From: Alkalimonas delamerensis
Lineage (GTDB): Bacteria > Pseudomonadota > Gammaproteobacteria > Enterobacterales > Alteromonadaceae
Reading direction: 5' to 3'
NCBI RefSeq assembly: GCF_030717955.1
Contig: NZ_JAUZVY010000006.1
Coordinates: 124,001-188,000 of the forward strand
DNA length: 64,000 nucleotides
Part shown: positions 8,661 through 18,250 of the stretch, piece by piece
Layout: each line of letters begins with the position of its first letter
How positions within the stretch are numbered: position 1 is the first letter of the stretch
The notes under the pieces: generated by a model
Seen by the model: only the letters and a program-made list of their open reading frames with translations
Database searches by the model: none
Told to the model about the DNA's origin: nothing
Program-made: the position numbers and the translations under genes

Positions 8661-10238
8661 CTACAGCTTCTGAAATACGGCAGTACGACTGTAGGGCGTC
8701 GGGTAAATGCCGACCTGTAACAGTTGTGGCCTCAGGGTCCACTCCACACTCAGCTCGATGCTGCCATCCTCATTTTTGGCAAAGTGGACAAATTTTTCCC
8801 GCTGCGCTTTGTTGTGCCAATGAGCCCGGTAGCTGTCGCCCTGCCAGTGCTCCAGGGTAAGTTTCGAAACGCCATCGTCCCAGAAGCTTATCAGCAGCTC
8901 GCCATCTTCGTTTTGCTGCACGTCGGCGCTGCCGTATAAATCGTGCTCATAACGACCTGTGATTTGTGCTGCGCTTAAACTGGCCGCTTCATCGGGCTGA
9001 CGTTGTTGCTCAATCTGCTGACGGGCTTCGCTGGCGTTGGCGAAGTTCTTTTGATACTGCGACAAATAGTCGCTGTGCCAATCGTGAGGTGGCAAACCGG
9101 CGATGCGATCGATGATGGTGCGGGTCACTGCCGGGCGGAAGTTCTCAAAGGTATTGCCTATCACGACAATGCCAAGCTCCAGCTCCGGCACCAGGGTCAC
9201 CAGCGTATTAAAGCCATCGGTCGCACCACCATGGCTGGCGGTTTGGTAGCCACGATAGTCTTCCAGATACCAGCCAAGGCCATAAGCCCGTACCGGCTCG
9301 GTCCGACTGGCGCGACTCACCGCTATTTGCGGACTGAAAATCTCGGCCATCACGTCTTCGCTGACCAACCGCTGCCCCTGATAAACACCAGCCTCACCCA
9401 AATTCAGCCGCATCCACTGCGCCATCTCATAAACACTGCTATTGATCGACGCCGAAGGTCCGACATTGTCAAAGTTACGACGGGCGATTTCGACCACAGC
9501 GCCCTCGATGTACTGATGCGGCAGGGCAATATTGGCATCGTCCGGCGTAAACTGGGTGATGGAGGTATTGCTGCGGGTCATGCCCAGTGGTTGGAACAGG
9601 CGCTCACGCACAAACTCATCCCAGCTCTGGCCGCTGACCGCAGCCACCACTTCACCGGCCACCGAATACATCACATTGTGGTAGACAAAACCCGAGCGAA
9701 AGGGCTGCTCAAAGTCGTGATAGCGCATCTGCCGGATCACCTGCTCGCGGCTGGCGGTGGGCATAAACTGAATGCGGTTGCCGGTGATGCGGCCAAGGCC
9801 AACCCTGTGAATCAGCAAGTCACGAATGCGCACTTCCTGGGTGACCCAATCATCAGCCAGTTGAAAATACGGCAGATGATCGACCACCCTATCGTCCCAG
9901 CTCAGCTTGCCTTCATCCACCAGCAAACCGAGCGCTGTTGCCGTCATCGCTTTAGTGGTCGAGGCCACGCCAAATAAGGTGTGTTCATTGACCGGCAGTT
10001 CGGATGAAAGCCCCAAGGTGCCAAAGCCGCGAGCATAAATGACCTCATCCCGGTATACCACAGCCACGGCCAGCCCCGGCAATTGCCAGTCCTGTCGTCC
10101 TTGCTCAATACAGTGATCCAGACCAGCCAATGGATCTGGTTTGGTGGAGTGCAGGGCACAGCCAGCCAATGCCAAGGCAGCCAGGCTGATCAGCAGCAAG
10201 GAACGGACAAAGTAAGAAGTGAAAAGCGTGGGATGCAT
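8661..10238 (-). CDS. lipoprotein serine hydrolase, beta-lactamase/PBP (class C) fold
   Basis: 525-residue protein with a lipoprotein signal (LALAGC) and a serine beta-lactamase-like domain. The catalytic SxxK is STTK at about 93-96, the Tyr motif is YHN and the third motif is HGGATDG. The last ~130 residues form a separate beta-rich domain (VTGRYEHDLYGSADV region), typical of esterase/PBP4*-like members. The start used has GAGG 6 nt upstream; an ATG seven codons earlier does not. Likely a periplasmic peptidase or esterase acting on D-amino-acid peptides. A true drug-hydrolysing beta-lactamase is unlikely given the length and lipidation. Confidence 0.82.
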   Translation of the reverse strand: MHPTLFTSYFVRSLLLISLAALALAGCALHSTKPDPLAGLDHCIEQGRQDWQLPGLAVAVVYRDEVIYARGFGTLGLSSELPVNEHTLFGVASTTKAMTATALGLLVDEGKLSWDDRVVDHLPYFQLADDWVTQEVRIRDLLIHRVGLGRITGNRIQFMPTASREQVIRQMRYHDFEQPFRSGFVYHNVMYSVAGEVVAAVSGQSWDEFVRERLFQPLGMTRSNTSITQFTPDDANIALPHQYIEGAVVEIARRNFDNVGPSASINSSVYEMAQWMRLNLGEAGVYQGQRLVSEDVMAEIFSPQIAVSRASRTEPVRAYGLGWYLEDYRGYQTASHGGATDGFNTLVTLVPELELGIVVIGNTFENFRPAVTRTIIDRIAGLPPHDWHSDYLSQYQKNFANASEARQQIEQQRQPDEAASLSAAQITGRYEHDLYGSADVQQNEDGELLISFWDDGVSKLTLEHWQGDSYRAHWHNKAQREKFVHFAKNEDGSIELSVEWTLRPQLLQVGIYPTPYSRTAVFQKL

Positions 10239-10273
10239 GCCGGGCCTCGAAATAACCATTCAAGGCCAGCATA

Positions 10274-10308
10274 CTAGCTGATTTGGCCGCTGGGGCCAAA
10301 TCAGCTAG
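10274..10308. repeat. strong inverted repeat upstream of katG
   Basis: Perfect 15-bp arms (10274-10288 and 10294-10308) around a 5-nt GCTGG loop, in the divergent gap between the hydrolase gene and katG. There is no T-run on either side, so it is not a standard terminator. It could be an operator or an mRNA 5' structure for either gene. Confidence 0.55.
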
Positions 10309-10506
10309 ATATTCGGGTGAGGATATCCGATATGGCCGCGACAAAAACCTCCATACCATCAATCTAAAACATCGATTAACACAATTGATTTTAATCACAA
10401 CAAACAATAATGAACTTACTATAATCTCATGGGTGAACCATCGTTAAGCTCGCTGTTCAGCTAGCTTAAACAAATTTTTGAAGTACTAACCTTTAGGAAA
10501 CGAATA

Positions 10507-12771
10507 ATGAAGCAACGACTGTTTTATAAATCAATCCTCGCTGGCATGATGAGTATGCTGCTGGCATCTGGCTCTACTTTGGCAAACAATCATCAAGCAG
10601 CCGAGATGAGCAAGCCACAAGGAGCAACTGGTTCTGGTACAGCGGCCGCTGGCGCAATACGAAATAACCAGTTTTGGTGGCCAGATCAACTCGATCTATC
10701 ACCCCTTCGTGCTCACAGTGTCCGCTCCAACCCTTTTGGTGCAGACTTCAATTATGCAGAAGCTTTTAAAAAACTGGACCTTGATCAAGTCAAAAAGGAC
10801 ATCGATCAATTACTCACTACCTCTCAAGATTGGTGGCCAGCAGACTTTGGCAACTACGGCCCTTTCTTTATCCGTATGACCTGGCACAGTGCTGGCACCT
10901 ACCGCACTTTGGATGGCCGAGGTGGTGCTGGCGGCGGACAAATGCGATTTGATCCTCTCAACAGCTGGCCAGATAATGCCAACTTAGATAAAGCGCGACG
11001 TTTACTTTGGCCCATTAAACAAAAGTATGGTGAGGCCTTGTCGTGGTCCGATCTAATCGTGTTAGCAGGAAATGTTGCGTTAGAAAATATGGGGTTTGAG
11101 ACCTTCGGTTTTGCCGGTGGTCGGGCTGATGATTGGGAGCCGGACTTAGTTTACTGGGGGCCTGAAGTTGAAATGCTGGCCAGCGATCGTGAAGATGTCG
11201 ATGGACAACTGCAACGTCCTTTAGGTGCAACCCACATGGGCTTAATTTACGTGAATCCAGAAGGGCCCAGAGGCGTACCCGATCCTGTTGGCTCGGCAAA
11301 GAATATCCGAATTGCCTTTGACCGGATGGCCATGAACGATGAAGAAACGGTGGCACTTATAGCTGGCGGCCATACATTTGGTAAGATGCATGGTGCGCAC
11401 AGTCCTGAAAATTGTTTAGGTGCAGAACCCGGAGCAGCAGGCATTGAAGAGCAAGGGTTTGGGTGGAAAAACACCTGCGGCAAAGGTCATTCTGAAGACA
11501 CCATTACCAGTGGTTTAGAGGGCGCATGGACACAAGCCCCAACACGCTGGACCTCCTTGTACTTAAGTAACCTGTTAAACTTCGAATGGAAGCAAACCCG
11601 CAGTCCGGCAGGAGCGATACAGTGGATCCCAACCGATGAGTCATTGCATGCTTCCGTTCCGGATGCACACATCGAAGGCAAATTTCACCCACCGGTTATG
11701 ACGACCGCGGATTTAGCACTTAAATTTGATCCGGAGTACAGAAAAATAGCCGAGCGCTTTTTAGCTAATCCGGAAGAATACCGCTTAGCCTTTGCTAAGG
11801 CCTGGTACAAACTAACCCATCGTGATATGGGACCTCCACGCAACTTTTTGGGTAAAGAAGTTCCAGCAGAAGTACAGGTATGGCAGGATCCAATTGATGA
11901 TAGTACTCGCTCCACCATCAATAACCGGGATATCAACCGGCTGAAAACGGCTATCCTGGAATCTGGGCTGACAGGTCCTGAACTGATCCGGGTTGCCTGG
12001 GCCTCTGCAGCCAGCTACCGCAATTCCGATATGCGCGGTGGTACGGACGGTGCCCGTATTGCCCTGGCACCTCAAAAGGATTGGGCTGTTAATAACCCCG
12101 TGGAAACCGCCAAAGTTCTGCAGGCGTTAACCGTCATACAAAACGACTTCAATAAAGGCAGACGCAAAGTTTCTTTGGCTGACTTGATTGTTTTAGGTGG
12201 CTCTGCGGCAATAGAAAAAGCCGCTAAAGACGCGGGTTACAGCATTACAGTCCCCTTTACACCTGGTCGTGGGGACGCAACTCAAGAGTTCACCGATGTA
12301 CATTCATTCAATCAGCTTGAATTGACCTCAGATGCTTTTAGAAACTACTTTGATGTCGATGCCAGCTACAAGTCACCTACTGAAATGTTGGTGGATAAAG
12401 CGGCTCAGTTGGATTTATCGGTGCCAGAAATGACCGTATTGATTGGTGGCTTACGTGCTCTTGATGCCAACTACCAAGGCGAGCAGCACGGTGTCTTTAC
12501 CTCTCGCCCGGGCACCTTAAACAACGACTTCTTCGTTAATCTGTTGGATATGTCTACAGTGTGGAGAAAATCGGATCAAGATGGTATTTACCTGGGATTT
12601 GACCGGGCAAACGGACAACCTCTCTGGTCAGCAACTTCTGTTGATTTGATTTTTGGTTCCAATTCCGAGCTTCGCGCTGTGGCTGAAGTCTATGCATTTG
12701 ATACTTCCAAGCAAAAGTTTGTAGATGACTTTGTTGCAGCATGGGCTAAAGTCATGAACTTGGGTCGCTAG
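10507..12771 (+). CDS. katG: catalase-peroxidase with signal peptide (periplasmic KatG/KatP-like)
   Basis: Haem catalase-peroxidase of 754 residues. Distal R123/W126/H127 (RMTWH) and proximal H289 (GGHTFGK) are present. The W126-Y248-M274 set has the same spacing (122 and 26) as the crosslinked adduct of mycobacterial KatG, so catalase activity is expected. A Sec-type signal peptide (residues 1 to about 26, ending STLANN) predicts export, as in the periplasmic KatP of EHEC and KatA of Legionella. AGGAAACGAATA precedes the ATG. Codon use (many TTA, GCA, AAA) and the upstream region look more AT-rich than the neighbours, suggesting a different history. A terminator follows. Confidence 0.95.
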   Translation: MKQRLFYKSILAGMMSMLLASGSTLANNHQAAEMSKPQGATGSGTAAAGAIRNNQFWWPDQLDLSPLRAHSVRSNPFGADFNYAEAFKKLDLDQVKKDIDQLLTTSQDWWPADFGNYGPFFIRMTWHSAGTYRTLDGRGGAGGGQMRFDPLNSWPDNANLDKARRLLWPIKQKYGEALSWSDLIVLAGNVALENMGFETFGFAGGRADDWEPDLVYWGPEVEMLASDREDVDGQLQRPLGATHMGLIYVNPEGPRGVPDPVGSAKNIRIAFDRMAMNDEETVALIAGGHTFGKMHGAHSPENCLGAEPGAAGIEEQGFGWKNTCGKGHSEDTITSGLEGAWTQAPTRWTSLYLSNLLNFEWKQTRSPAGAIQWIPTDESLHASVPDAHIEGKFHPPVMTTADLALKFDPEYRKIAERFLANPEEYRLAFAKAWYKLTHRDMGPPRNFLGKEVPAEVQVWQDPIDDSTRSTINNRDINRLKTAILESGLTGPELIRVAWASAASYRNSDMRGGTDGARIALAPQKDWAVNNPVETAKVLQALTVIQNDFNKGRRKVSLADLIVLGGSAAIEKAAKDAGYSITVPFTPGRGDATQEFTDVHSFNQLELTSDAFRNYFDVDASYKSPTEMLVDKAAQLDLSVPEMTVLIGGLRALDANYQGEQHGVFTSRPGTLNNDFFVNLLDMSTVWRKSDQDGIYLGFDRANGQPLWSATSVDLIFGSNSELRAVAEVYAFDTSKQKFVDDFVAAWAKVMNLGR

Positions 12772-12802
12772 CCAACACAACTCTTGTGCAACGAATACCA
12801 AT

Positions 12803-12826
12803 AAAGGGCCGCCAGGCCCTTTATTT
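12803..12826 (+). terminator. terminator of katG
   Basis: An 8-bp stem AAAGGGCC/GGCCCTTT around GCCA, followed by a short AT-rich tail, 31 nt after the katG stop. Confidence 0.75.
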
Positions 12827-12895
12827 ATGCTTGAAAACCAGACTCCGCTCTTGGATAGCGTAGTCTTAGCGAAATACATCGGTTGATGAACTACC

Positions 12896-14194
12896 TTAGC
12901 TGGCGTTTGGCCCTCTGGCCGGGCGGCGGTGCTGGCTGCGGGCTTTGGCTTGGGCTGAGCCTTCGGCGCGCTGGCCATCGCGGTGCTCACGCTGTGGCTT
13001 GGGCTTTTTCGGCCGTCGTGGTTTGCTCGACGGCTGCAGCGGGCCGGAGGCCGGCAGCGGATGCACCGGCTCGTAACCGGCTTGCTGCTGACGCGGAATG
13101 GCCTGACGAATTAAACGCTCAATATCGCGCAGCAACTTGGCATCATCGGCGCAGACCAGCGACACGGCATGGCCACTGGCTCCGGCGCGGCCGGTGCGGC
13201 CAATGCGGTGTACATAGTCTTCCGGCACATTGGGCAAATCAAAGTTCACCACTTGCGGCAGCTGATCGATGTCCAGACCGCGGGCGGCAATGTCGGTGGC
13301 TACCAGCACCCGCACTTCACCGCTTTTAAAGCCAGCCAACGCCTTGGTACGAGCGCCCTGGCTTTTATTGCCATGAATGGCAGCTGCCTGCAAACCCACG
13401 GCTTCCAGTTGCTTGGTTAATTTGTTGGCACCGTGCTTGGTTTTGGTAAACACCAGCACCTGTTGCCAGTGGTTGTCGACAATCAGGTCAATCAACAGCT
13501 GGGCTTTGCGGTTTTTATCCACCGGGTACACCAGCTGCTCAACCCGCTCAGCGGTGCTGTTGGCCGGACTGACCGATACTTCCAGTGGGTTATTGACCAT
13601 GGTTTTGGCCAGGGCACGAATGTCGTCGGAGAAGGTCGCTGAGAACAGCAGGTTTTGCCGCTGCTTGGGCAGCAGCGCCAGAATTTTACGAATATCACGG
13701 ATAAAGCCCATATCCAGCATGCGGTCGGCTTCATCCAGCACCAGCACTTCCAGCTCGGAAAAGCGCACTGCATTTTGCTGGTACAAGTCGAGCAAGCGGC
13801 CTGGGGTGGCAATCAGAATATCGACGCCTTTACGCAGCTTTTGCATCTGCGGGTTAATTTTCACCCCGCCAAAGACGATGGTCGAGCGCAGCGGCAAGCG
13901 GCTGCCATAACGCACCACGCTATCACCCACCTGAGCCGCCAGCTCCCGGGTAGGGGTTAAAATCAAAGCCCGTGCCTGATTGGCAGAGGCCGGCTTGCCT
14001 TCAGCCAACCGCTGCAGCAGTGGCAAGGTAAAACCAGCCGTTTTGCCGGTCCCGGTTTGGGCGGCGGCCATCAAGTCGCGGCCAGCCAAGACGGCAGGGA
14101 TAGCCTGAGCCTGAATAGGTGAAGGGGTGTCGTAGCCTTCAGCCTGAATGGCTGCAAGCAAAGGGGCCGATAAGCCCAGGGAGGCAAAACTCAT
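12896..14194 (-). CDS. rhlE: DEAD-box RNA helicase RhlE
   Basis: ATP-dependent RNA helicase of 432 residues, of the type involved in ribosome assembly and RNA turnover. In order: an N-terminal FASLGLS Q-motif region, AAQTGTGKT (motif I), PTRELAAQ (Ia), TPGRLLDL (Ib), DEADRMLDMG (II), SATF (III), then HRIGRTGRAG (VI) in the second RecA domain. After about residue 365 comes a basic Pro/Arg/Lys-rich tail (KPRRPKKPKPQRE), typical of RhlE and probably RNA-binding. Distinguished from SrmB/DbpA by the motif I-II context. It is transcribed away from cysG and appears to be a single gene. Confidence 0.9.
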   Translation of the reverse strand: MSFASLGLSAPLLAAIQAEGYDTPSPIQAQAIPAVLAGRDLMAAAQTGTGKTAGFTLPLLQRLAEGKPASANQARALILTPTRELAAQVGDSVVRYGSRLPLRSTIVFGGVKINPQMQKLRKGVDILIATPGRLLDLYQQNAVRFSELEVLVLDEADRMLDMGFIRDIRKILALLPKQRQNLLFSATFSDDIRALAKTMVNNPLEVSVSPANSTAERVEQLVYPVDKNRKAQLLIDLIVDNHWQQVLVFTKTKHGANKLTKQLEAVGLQAAAIHGNKSQGARTKALAGFKSGEVRVLVATDIAARGLDIDQLPQVVNFDLPNVPEDYVHRIGRTGRAGASGHAVSLVCADDAKLLRDIERLIRQAIPRQQQAGYEPVHPLPASGPLQPSSKPRRPKKPKPQREHRDGQRAEGSAQAKARSQHRRPARGPNAS

Positions 14195-14474
14195 AGATTC
14201 TCACTTGTTGTACAAAGATTCGCCAGAACGGCGGTCGGGCAGGATACCTGAAAACCGCTGTCAGTGCCATCGAAACCGCACGATGACCGACTTTGCCGTT
14301 AAATCTAACACTTAAAGCATAGATAAAAGAACACTAATTCCTTTTGGTTATATCTGAGCGCGATCCATTATTTTATTAAAGCCATACAGACGGCTATTCT
14401 GCAAACCTGAAGGTCCCCTTGCTAATCATGGCTGGGCGTCAATTGCTAGTAGCCAGTGTGGGCTGAGGTGTGTG
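14195..14474. other. divergent intergenic region rhlE / cysG
   Basis: 280 nt that must hold promoters for rhlE and the cys operon. An AT-rich part at about 14300-14385 includes TTGGTTATAT, which resembles the AT-rich half-sites seen at CysB-regulated promoters, but the CysB site is too degenerate to call by eye. No gene or terminator was seen. Confidence 0.3.
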
Positions 14475-15881
14475 ATGGATTTTTTACCAATTTTTACCCA
14501 GTTGCAGCAGCAACCCGTGCTGGTGGTCGGCGGCGGCGCTGTGGCCTACCGCAAAATCCAGCTGTTGCTGGCCGCAGGGGCTCAGGTCACGGTGCTGGCC
14601 AAACGCATCAGTGCCGACGTGCAGGCGTTGCAGGGCGAACAGCTTCGCTGCATTGAAGCAGCCTTTGGCGAGCACAGCATTGCCCATTACAAACTCATTA
14701 TTGCTGCCACCGATAAACCGGCGGTTAATGCCGAGATTTTTCAGGCCGCCAACGCTGCCAATATCTGGGTGAATGCTGTCGATGATCCCGAGCATGGCAA
14801 CTTTATTTTCCCGGCCATTGTCGATCGCAGCCCCATTGTGGTGGCGATCTCCTCCGGCGGCAATGCTCCGGTGCTGGCGCGTCGTTTGCGCGAGCGCATC
14901 GAACAGCTGCTGCCGCAGTCGGTCAGCCTGATCGCCCGCTTCGCTGCCGAGTGCCGTCATCGGGTCAAAGCTGCGCTACCGTCCATCAGTGAGCGGCGGG
15001 ATTTCTGGGAGCGTTGGTTTGCCGGCCCGGCCCAGCAACTACTGGCGGCAGGCAAAACCAAGCAAACCGAACAGCTGTTTCAGCAGCAACTGCAGGATTT
15101 TGTGCCCAATCAGGGCGAAGTCTGGTTGGTCGGGGCTGGCCCGGGCGATCCGGAGCTGCTGACCATCAAGGCGATGCAATGCATGCAGCAGGCCGATGTG
15201 CTGGTGTACGACGGCCTGGTTAGCGCCGATGTGCTGGCCTTGGCACGGCGCGATGCCGAGCGCATCTGCGTGGCCAAGCAAGCCGGTTTTCACAGCCTGC
15301 CGCAAGATGAAATCAATGCGCTGATTGTCCGGCTGGCGCAGCAAGGCAAACGGGTCTGCCGGCTAAAAGGCGGCGATCCCTTTATTTATGGCCGTGGTGG
15401 CGAAGAGTGCGAAGCCCTGGTGGCCGCCGGTATTCGTTACAGCGTAGTGCCAGGCGTGACCGCCGCCGCAGGTTGCGCAGCCTATGCCGGCATTCCGCTG
15501 ACCCACCGCGATTATGCCCAAACGGTGCAACTGGTCACCGGCCACTGCCGCGCCAATGGCGACGAGCCGGACTGGCCATCGCTGGCCAAAGCCCGGCAAA
15601 CCCTGGTGGTCTATATGGGGCTGATTAATAGCGGCACTCTGAGCCAGCAGCTGATTGCCCATGGCCGCAGCGGCGATACGCCGGTCGCCATTATTGAAAA
15701 CGGTACCCGGCCTGAGCAGCGCAGCATTACCGGCACGCTGGCGCAATTGCCAGCGCTGATTGCCGAGCATCAGGTGAAAAGCCCGGCGCTGATTATTGTC
15801 GGCGAAGTGGTGGCACTGGCACCCAATTTACACTGGTTTCAAACATTTGTGGCTGAGCAAAGCGCCAGCCAGGCAGCCTAG
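14475..15881 (+). CDS. cysG: siroheme synthase (uroporphyrinogen-III methyltransferase / precorrin-2 dehydrogenase / ferrochelatase)
   Basis: Trifunctional enzyme of 468 residues that makes siroheme for sulfite (and nitrite) reductase. The N-terminal NAD-binding module has VVGGGAVAYRK (about 15-25) and performs dehydrogenation and chelation. The C-terminal SUMT domain has VGAGPGDPELLT (about 219-230) and GGDPFIYGRGGEE, which bind SAM and substrate. The ATG follows GAGGT by 6 nt; a GTG directly before it is less likely. First gene of a tight cys operon; cysD begins 9 nt after its stop. No cysJIH genes are in this window. Confidence 0.96.
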   Translation: MDFLPIFTQLQQQPVLVVGGGAVAYRKIQLLLAAGAQVTVLAKRISADVQALQGEQLRCIEAAFGEHSIAHYKLIIAATDKPAVNAEIFQAANAANIWVNAVDDPEHGNFIFPAIVDRSPIVVAISSGGNAPVLARRLRERIEQLLPQSVSLIARFAAECRHRVKAALPSISERRDFWERWFAGPAQQLLAAGKTKQTEQLFQQQLQDFVPNQGEVWLVGAGPGDPELLTIKAMQCMQQADVLVYDGLVSADVLALARRDAERICVAKQAGFHSLPQDEINALIVRLAQQGKRVCRLKGGDPFIYGRGGEECEALVAAGIRYSVVPGVTAAAGCAAYAGIPLTHRDYAQTVQLVTGHCRANGDEPDWPSLAKARQTLVVYMGLINSGTLSQQLIAHGRSGDTPVAIIENGTRPEQRSITGTLAQLPALIAEHQVKSPALIIVGEVVALAPNLHWFQTFVAEQSASQAA

Positions 15882-15890
15882 GAGCAACTG

Positions 15891-16787
15891 ATGGCTTTAT
15901 CGCATTTACAACAACTGGAAGCCGAGAGCATCCATATTTTCCGCGAAGTCGCCGCCGAGTTTAAAAAACCGGTGATGCTGTATTCGATTGGCAAGGACTC
16001 GTCGGTGCTGCTGCACCTGGCCCGCAAGGCCTTCGCACCGGGCAAGATCCCTTTCCCTTTGCTGCATGTCGACACCGACTGGAAGTTTCGCGAGATGATT
16101 GAATTTCGCGACCGCATCGCCAAGGACTACCAACTGGACTTGCGGGTGCACAAAAACCCGGAAGGACTGGCGATGGGCATCAACCCCTTTGTACACGGCA
16201 GCGCCAAGCACACCGACATCATGAAAACCCAGGCGCTAAAGCAGGCCCTGAACCAATATGGCTTTGATGCCGCTTTTGGCGGCGCCCGTCGTGATGAAGA
16301 AAAATCCCGCGCCAAGGAGCGGGTGTTTTCCTTTCGCGATAAACACCACCGCTGGGATCCGAAAAACCAGCGGCCAGAACTGTGGAATATTTACAACAGC
16401 GCCATCAACGAAGGCGAAAGCATCCGGGTGTTTCCGCTTTCCAACTGGACCGAGCTGGATATCTGGCTCTACATCCTGCAGGAAAACATCGACATCGTGC
16501 CGCTGTACCTGGCAAAAGAGCGCCCTGTGGTGAAGCGTGATGGCACTCTGATTATGGTGGATGACGATCGCATGCCAATTGAACCCGGTGAAGTGATTGA
16601 GCAGAAATCGGTGCGTTTTCGCACCCTCGGTTGTTACCCACTGACCGGCGCCATCGAATCCACCGCCAATACGCTGGAAGGCATTGTCGAAGAAATGTTA
16701 CGGGCCCGCACCTCAGAGCGTCAGGGACGGGTGATTGATCAGGATCAGTCCGGGATGGAGCTGAAAAAACGCGAGGGGTACTTCTGA
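15891..16787 (+). CDS. cysD: sulfate adenylyltransferase subunit 2
   Basis: Catalytic subunit of ATP sulfurylase, 298 residues (E. coli 302), of the PAPS-reductase/adenine nucleotide alpha hydrolase fold. The PP-loop SIGKDSSVLLHLARKAF is at about 30-46; GGARRDEEKSRAKER and the C-terminal SERQGRVIDQD are family hallmarks. With CysN it makes APS from sulfate and ATP, driven by GTP hydrolysis. Its stop overlaps the cysN start (TGATG), so the two subunits are translationally coupled. AGGAGC precedes the ATG. Confidence 0.97.
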   Translation: MALSHLQQLEAESIHIFREVAAEFKKPVMLYSIGKDSSVLLHLARKAFAPGKIPFPLLHVDTDWKFREMIEFRDRIAKDYQLDLRVHKNPEGLAMGINPFVHGSAKHTDIMKTQALKQALNQYGFDAAFGGARRDEEKSRAKERVFSFRDKHHRWDPKNQRPELWNIYNSAINEGESIRVFPLSNWTELDIWLYILQENIDIVPLYLAKERPVVKRDGTLIMVDDDRMPIEPGEVIEQKSVRFRTLGCYPLTGAIESTANTLEGIVEEMLRARTSERQGRVIDQDQSGMELKKREGYF

Positions 16788-18250
16788 TGAGCAGCACCGT
16801 TTTGGAAAACACCAGCTTAGAGCAGCAACTCAATGAGCTCGGCATTCGCGGCTATCTGCAACAGCACCAGGACAAAAGCCTGCTGCGGGTGCTGACCTGT
16901 GGCAGTGTCGATGATGGCAAAAGCACCCTGATTGGCCGCCTGCTGCACGACAGTCAGCAACTCTATGACGATCAGCTGGATGCGTTAAAGCGCGATCACA
17001 AAGGCCGCAACAGCGAAGGCGAGCTGGAGCTGGCGATGCTGGTGGATGGCCTGCAAGCTGAGCGTGAACAAGGCATCACCATCGACGTGGCCTACCGCTA
17101 TTTTTCCACCACCCAGCGCAAGTTTATTCTGGCCGATACGCCGGGCCATGAGCAATATACCCGCAATATGGCCACCGGCGCTTCCAATGCCGATGTTGCT
17201 ATTTTGCTGGTCGATGCCCGCCATGGCGTGCTGACTCAGACCAAGCGCCACAGCTTTATCTGTGCCTTGCTTGGCATCAAACATTTTGTGGTAGCAGTCA
17301 ACAAGATGGATTTGATTGGCTACGCAGAAACCGAGTTTAGCCGCATCAAAAAAGACATTCTGGCCATTACCACCCAGTTGCAGGTACCACAGGTTGATGT
17401 GGTGCCACTCAGTGCACTCAAAGGCGAGAACATCATGAGCCTGTCGGCCAGCATGCCCTGGTACCAGGGCCAGCCACTGCTGCCTTTGCTGGAAACACTG
17501 CCGGTGCCGGATCGCAGCGGTCAGCACAGCCGCTTCCCGGTGCAGTACGTCATCCGGCCCGATCTGAACTTCCGTGGTTTTGCCGGTACCCTTACCGGTG
17601 GCCGGCTGGCGGTAGGCCAAACAGTGAAAGTCTATCCTTCCGGTCAGCAAAGCACCATTCGCAGCATTGAAACCTTTGCAGGCGCCCAGCCTTCGGCCGA
17701 GGCTGGTGAAGCCGTGACCCTGACGCTGCAGGATGAAATCGACATCAGCCGCGGCGACTGGCTGGTGCCGGTGGAAGAAAGCATCACCCAAAGCAACCGA
17801 GCCCTGGCCTATCTGGTGTGGTTTAACGAGCAGCCGTTGCAACAAGGCCGTTTGTACGACCTGAAACTGGCCAGCCGCAAAAGTTCGGCCAGCATCAGCA
17901 AGCTGGACCATAAAATGAATATCAATACGCTGCAAAAGGTCGAAGCCGACAGCGTGCAGATGAACGACATTGCCCTGGTGGAGCTGGAGCTGACCGAAGT
18001 GCTGCCACTGGATACTGCCAGTGAGCACCCGGGTACCGGAAACTTTATTCTGGTCGACAGGCTGAGCAATGCCACGGTCGCCGCTGGCCTGGTGCAAACC
18101 GTGCTGGCCACCGAGCAAGCCAGTGTACCGGCCAATTTCTCTGCCTTTGAGCTGGAGCTCAACGCCCTGATCCGTAAACACTTCCCGCACTGGCAAGCGG
18201 CCGATTTATCGGCATTGAGTCAGGCGCTGTCAGCCCCGGATCGGTCATGA
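16787..18250 (+). CDS. cysN: sulfate adenylyltransferase subunit 1 (GTPase)
   Basis: EF-Tu-like GTPase subunit of ATP sulfurylase, 487 residues. G1 is GSVDDGKSTLIGRLL (about 36-50), G3 DTPGHEQYTRNMATGAS and G4 NKMDLIGY, followed by two beta-barrel domains. It ends without an APS-kinase extension, which fits the separate cysC gene downstream. Its ATG overlaps the cysD stop, and its own stop overlaps the start of the permease gene (ATGA). Confidence 0.97.
   Translation: MSSTVLENTSLEQQLNELGIRGYLQQHQDKSLLRVLTCGSVDDGKSTLIGRLLHDSQQLYDDQLDALKRDHKGRNSEGELELAMLVDGLQAEREQGITIDVAYRYFSTTQRKFILADTPGHEQYTRNMATGASNADVAILLVDARHGVLTQTKRHSFICALLGIKHFVVAVNKMDLIGYAETEFSRIKKDILAITTQLQVPQVDVVPLSALKGENIMSLSASMPWYQGQPLLPLLETLPVPDRSGQHSRFPVQYVIRPDLNFRGFAGTLTGGRLAVGQTVKVYPSGQQSTIRSIETFAGAQPSAEAGEAVTLTLQDEIDISRGDWLVPVEESITQSNRALAYLVWFNEQPLQQGRLYDLKLASRKSSASISKLDHKMNINTLQKVEADSVQMNDIALVELELTEVLPLDTASEHPGTGNFILVDRLSNATVAAGLVQTVLATEQASVPANFSAFELELNALIRKHFPHWQAADLSALSQALSAPDRS

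Noticed and set aside
16985..18196. 403-codon minus-strand frame inside cysN
   Set aside because: Antisense shadow of a high-GC conserved gene; the translation matches no recognisable family.
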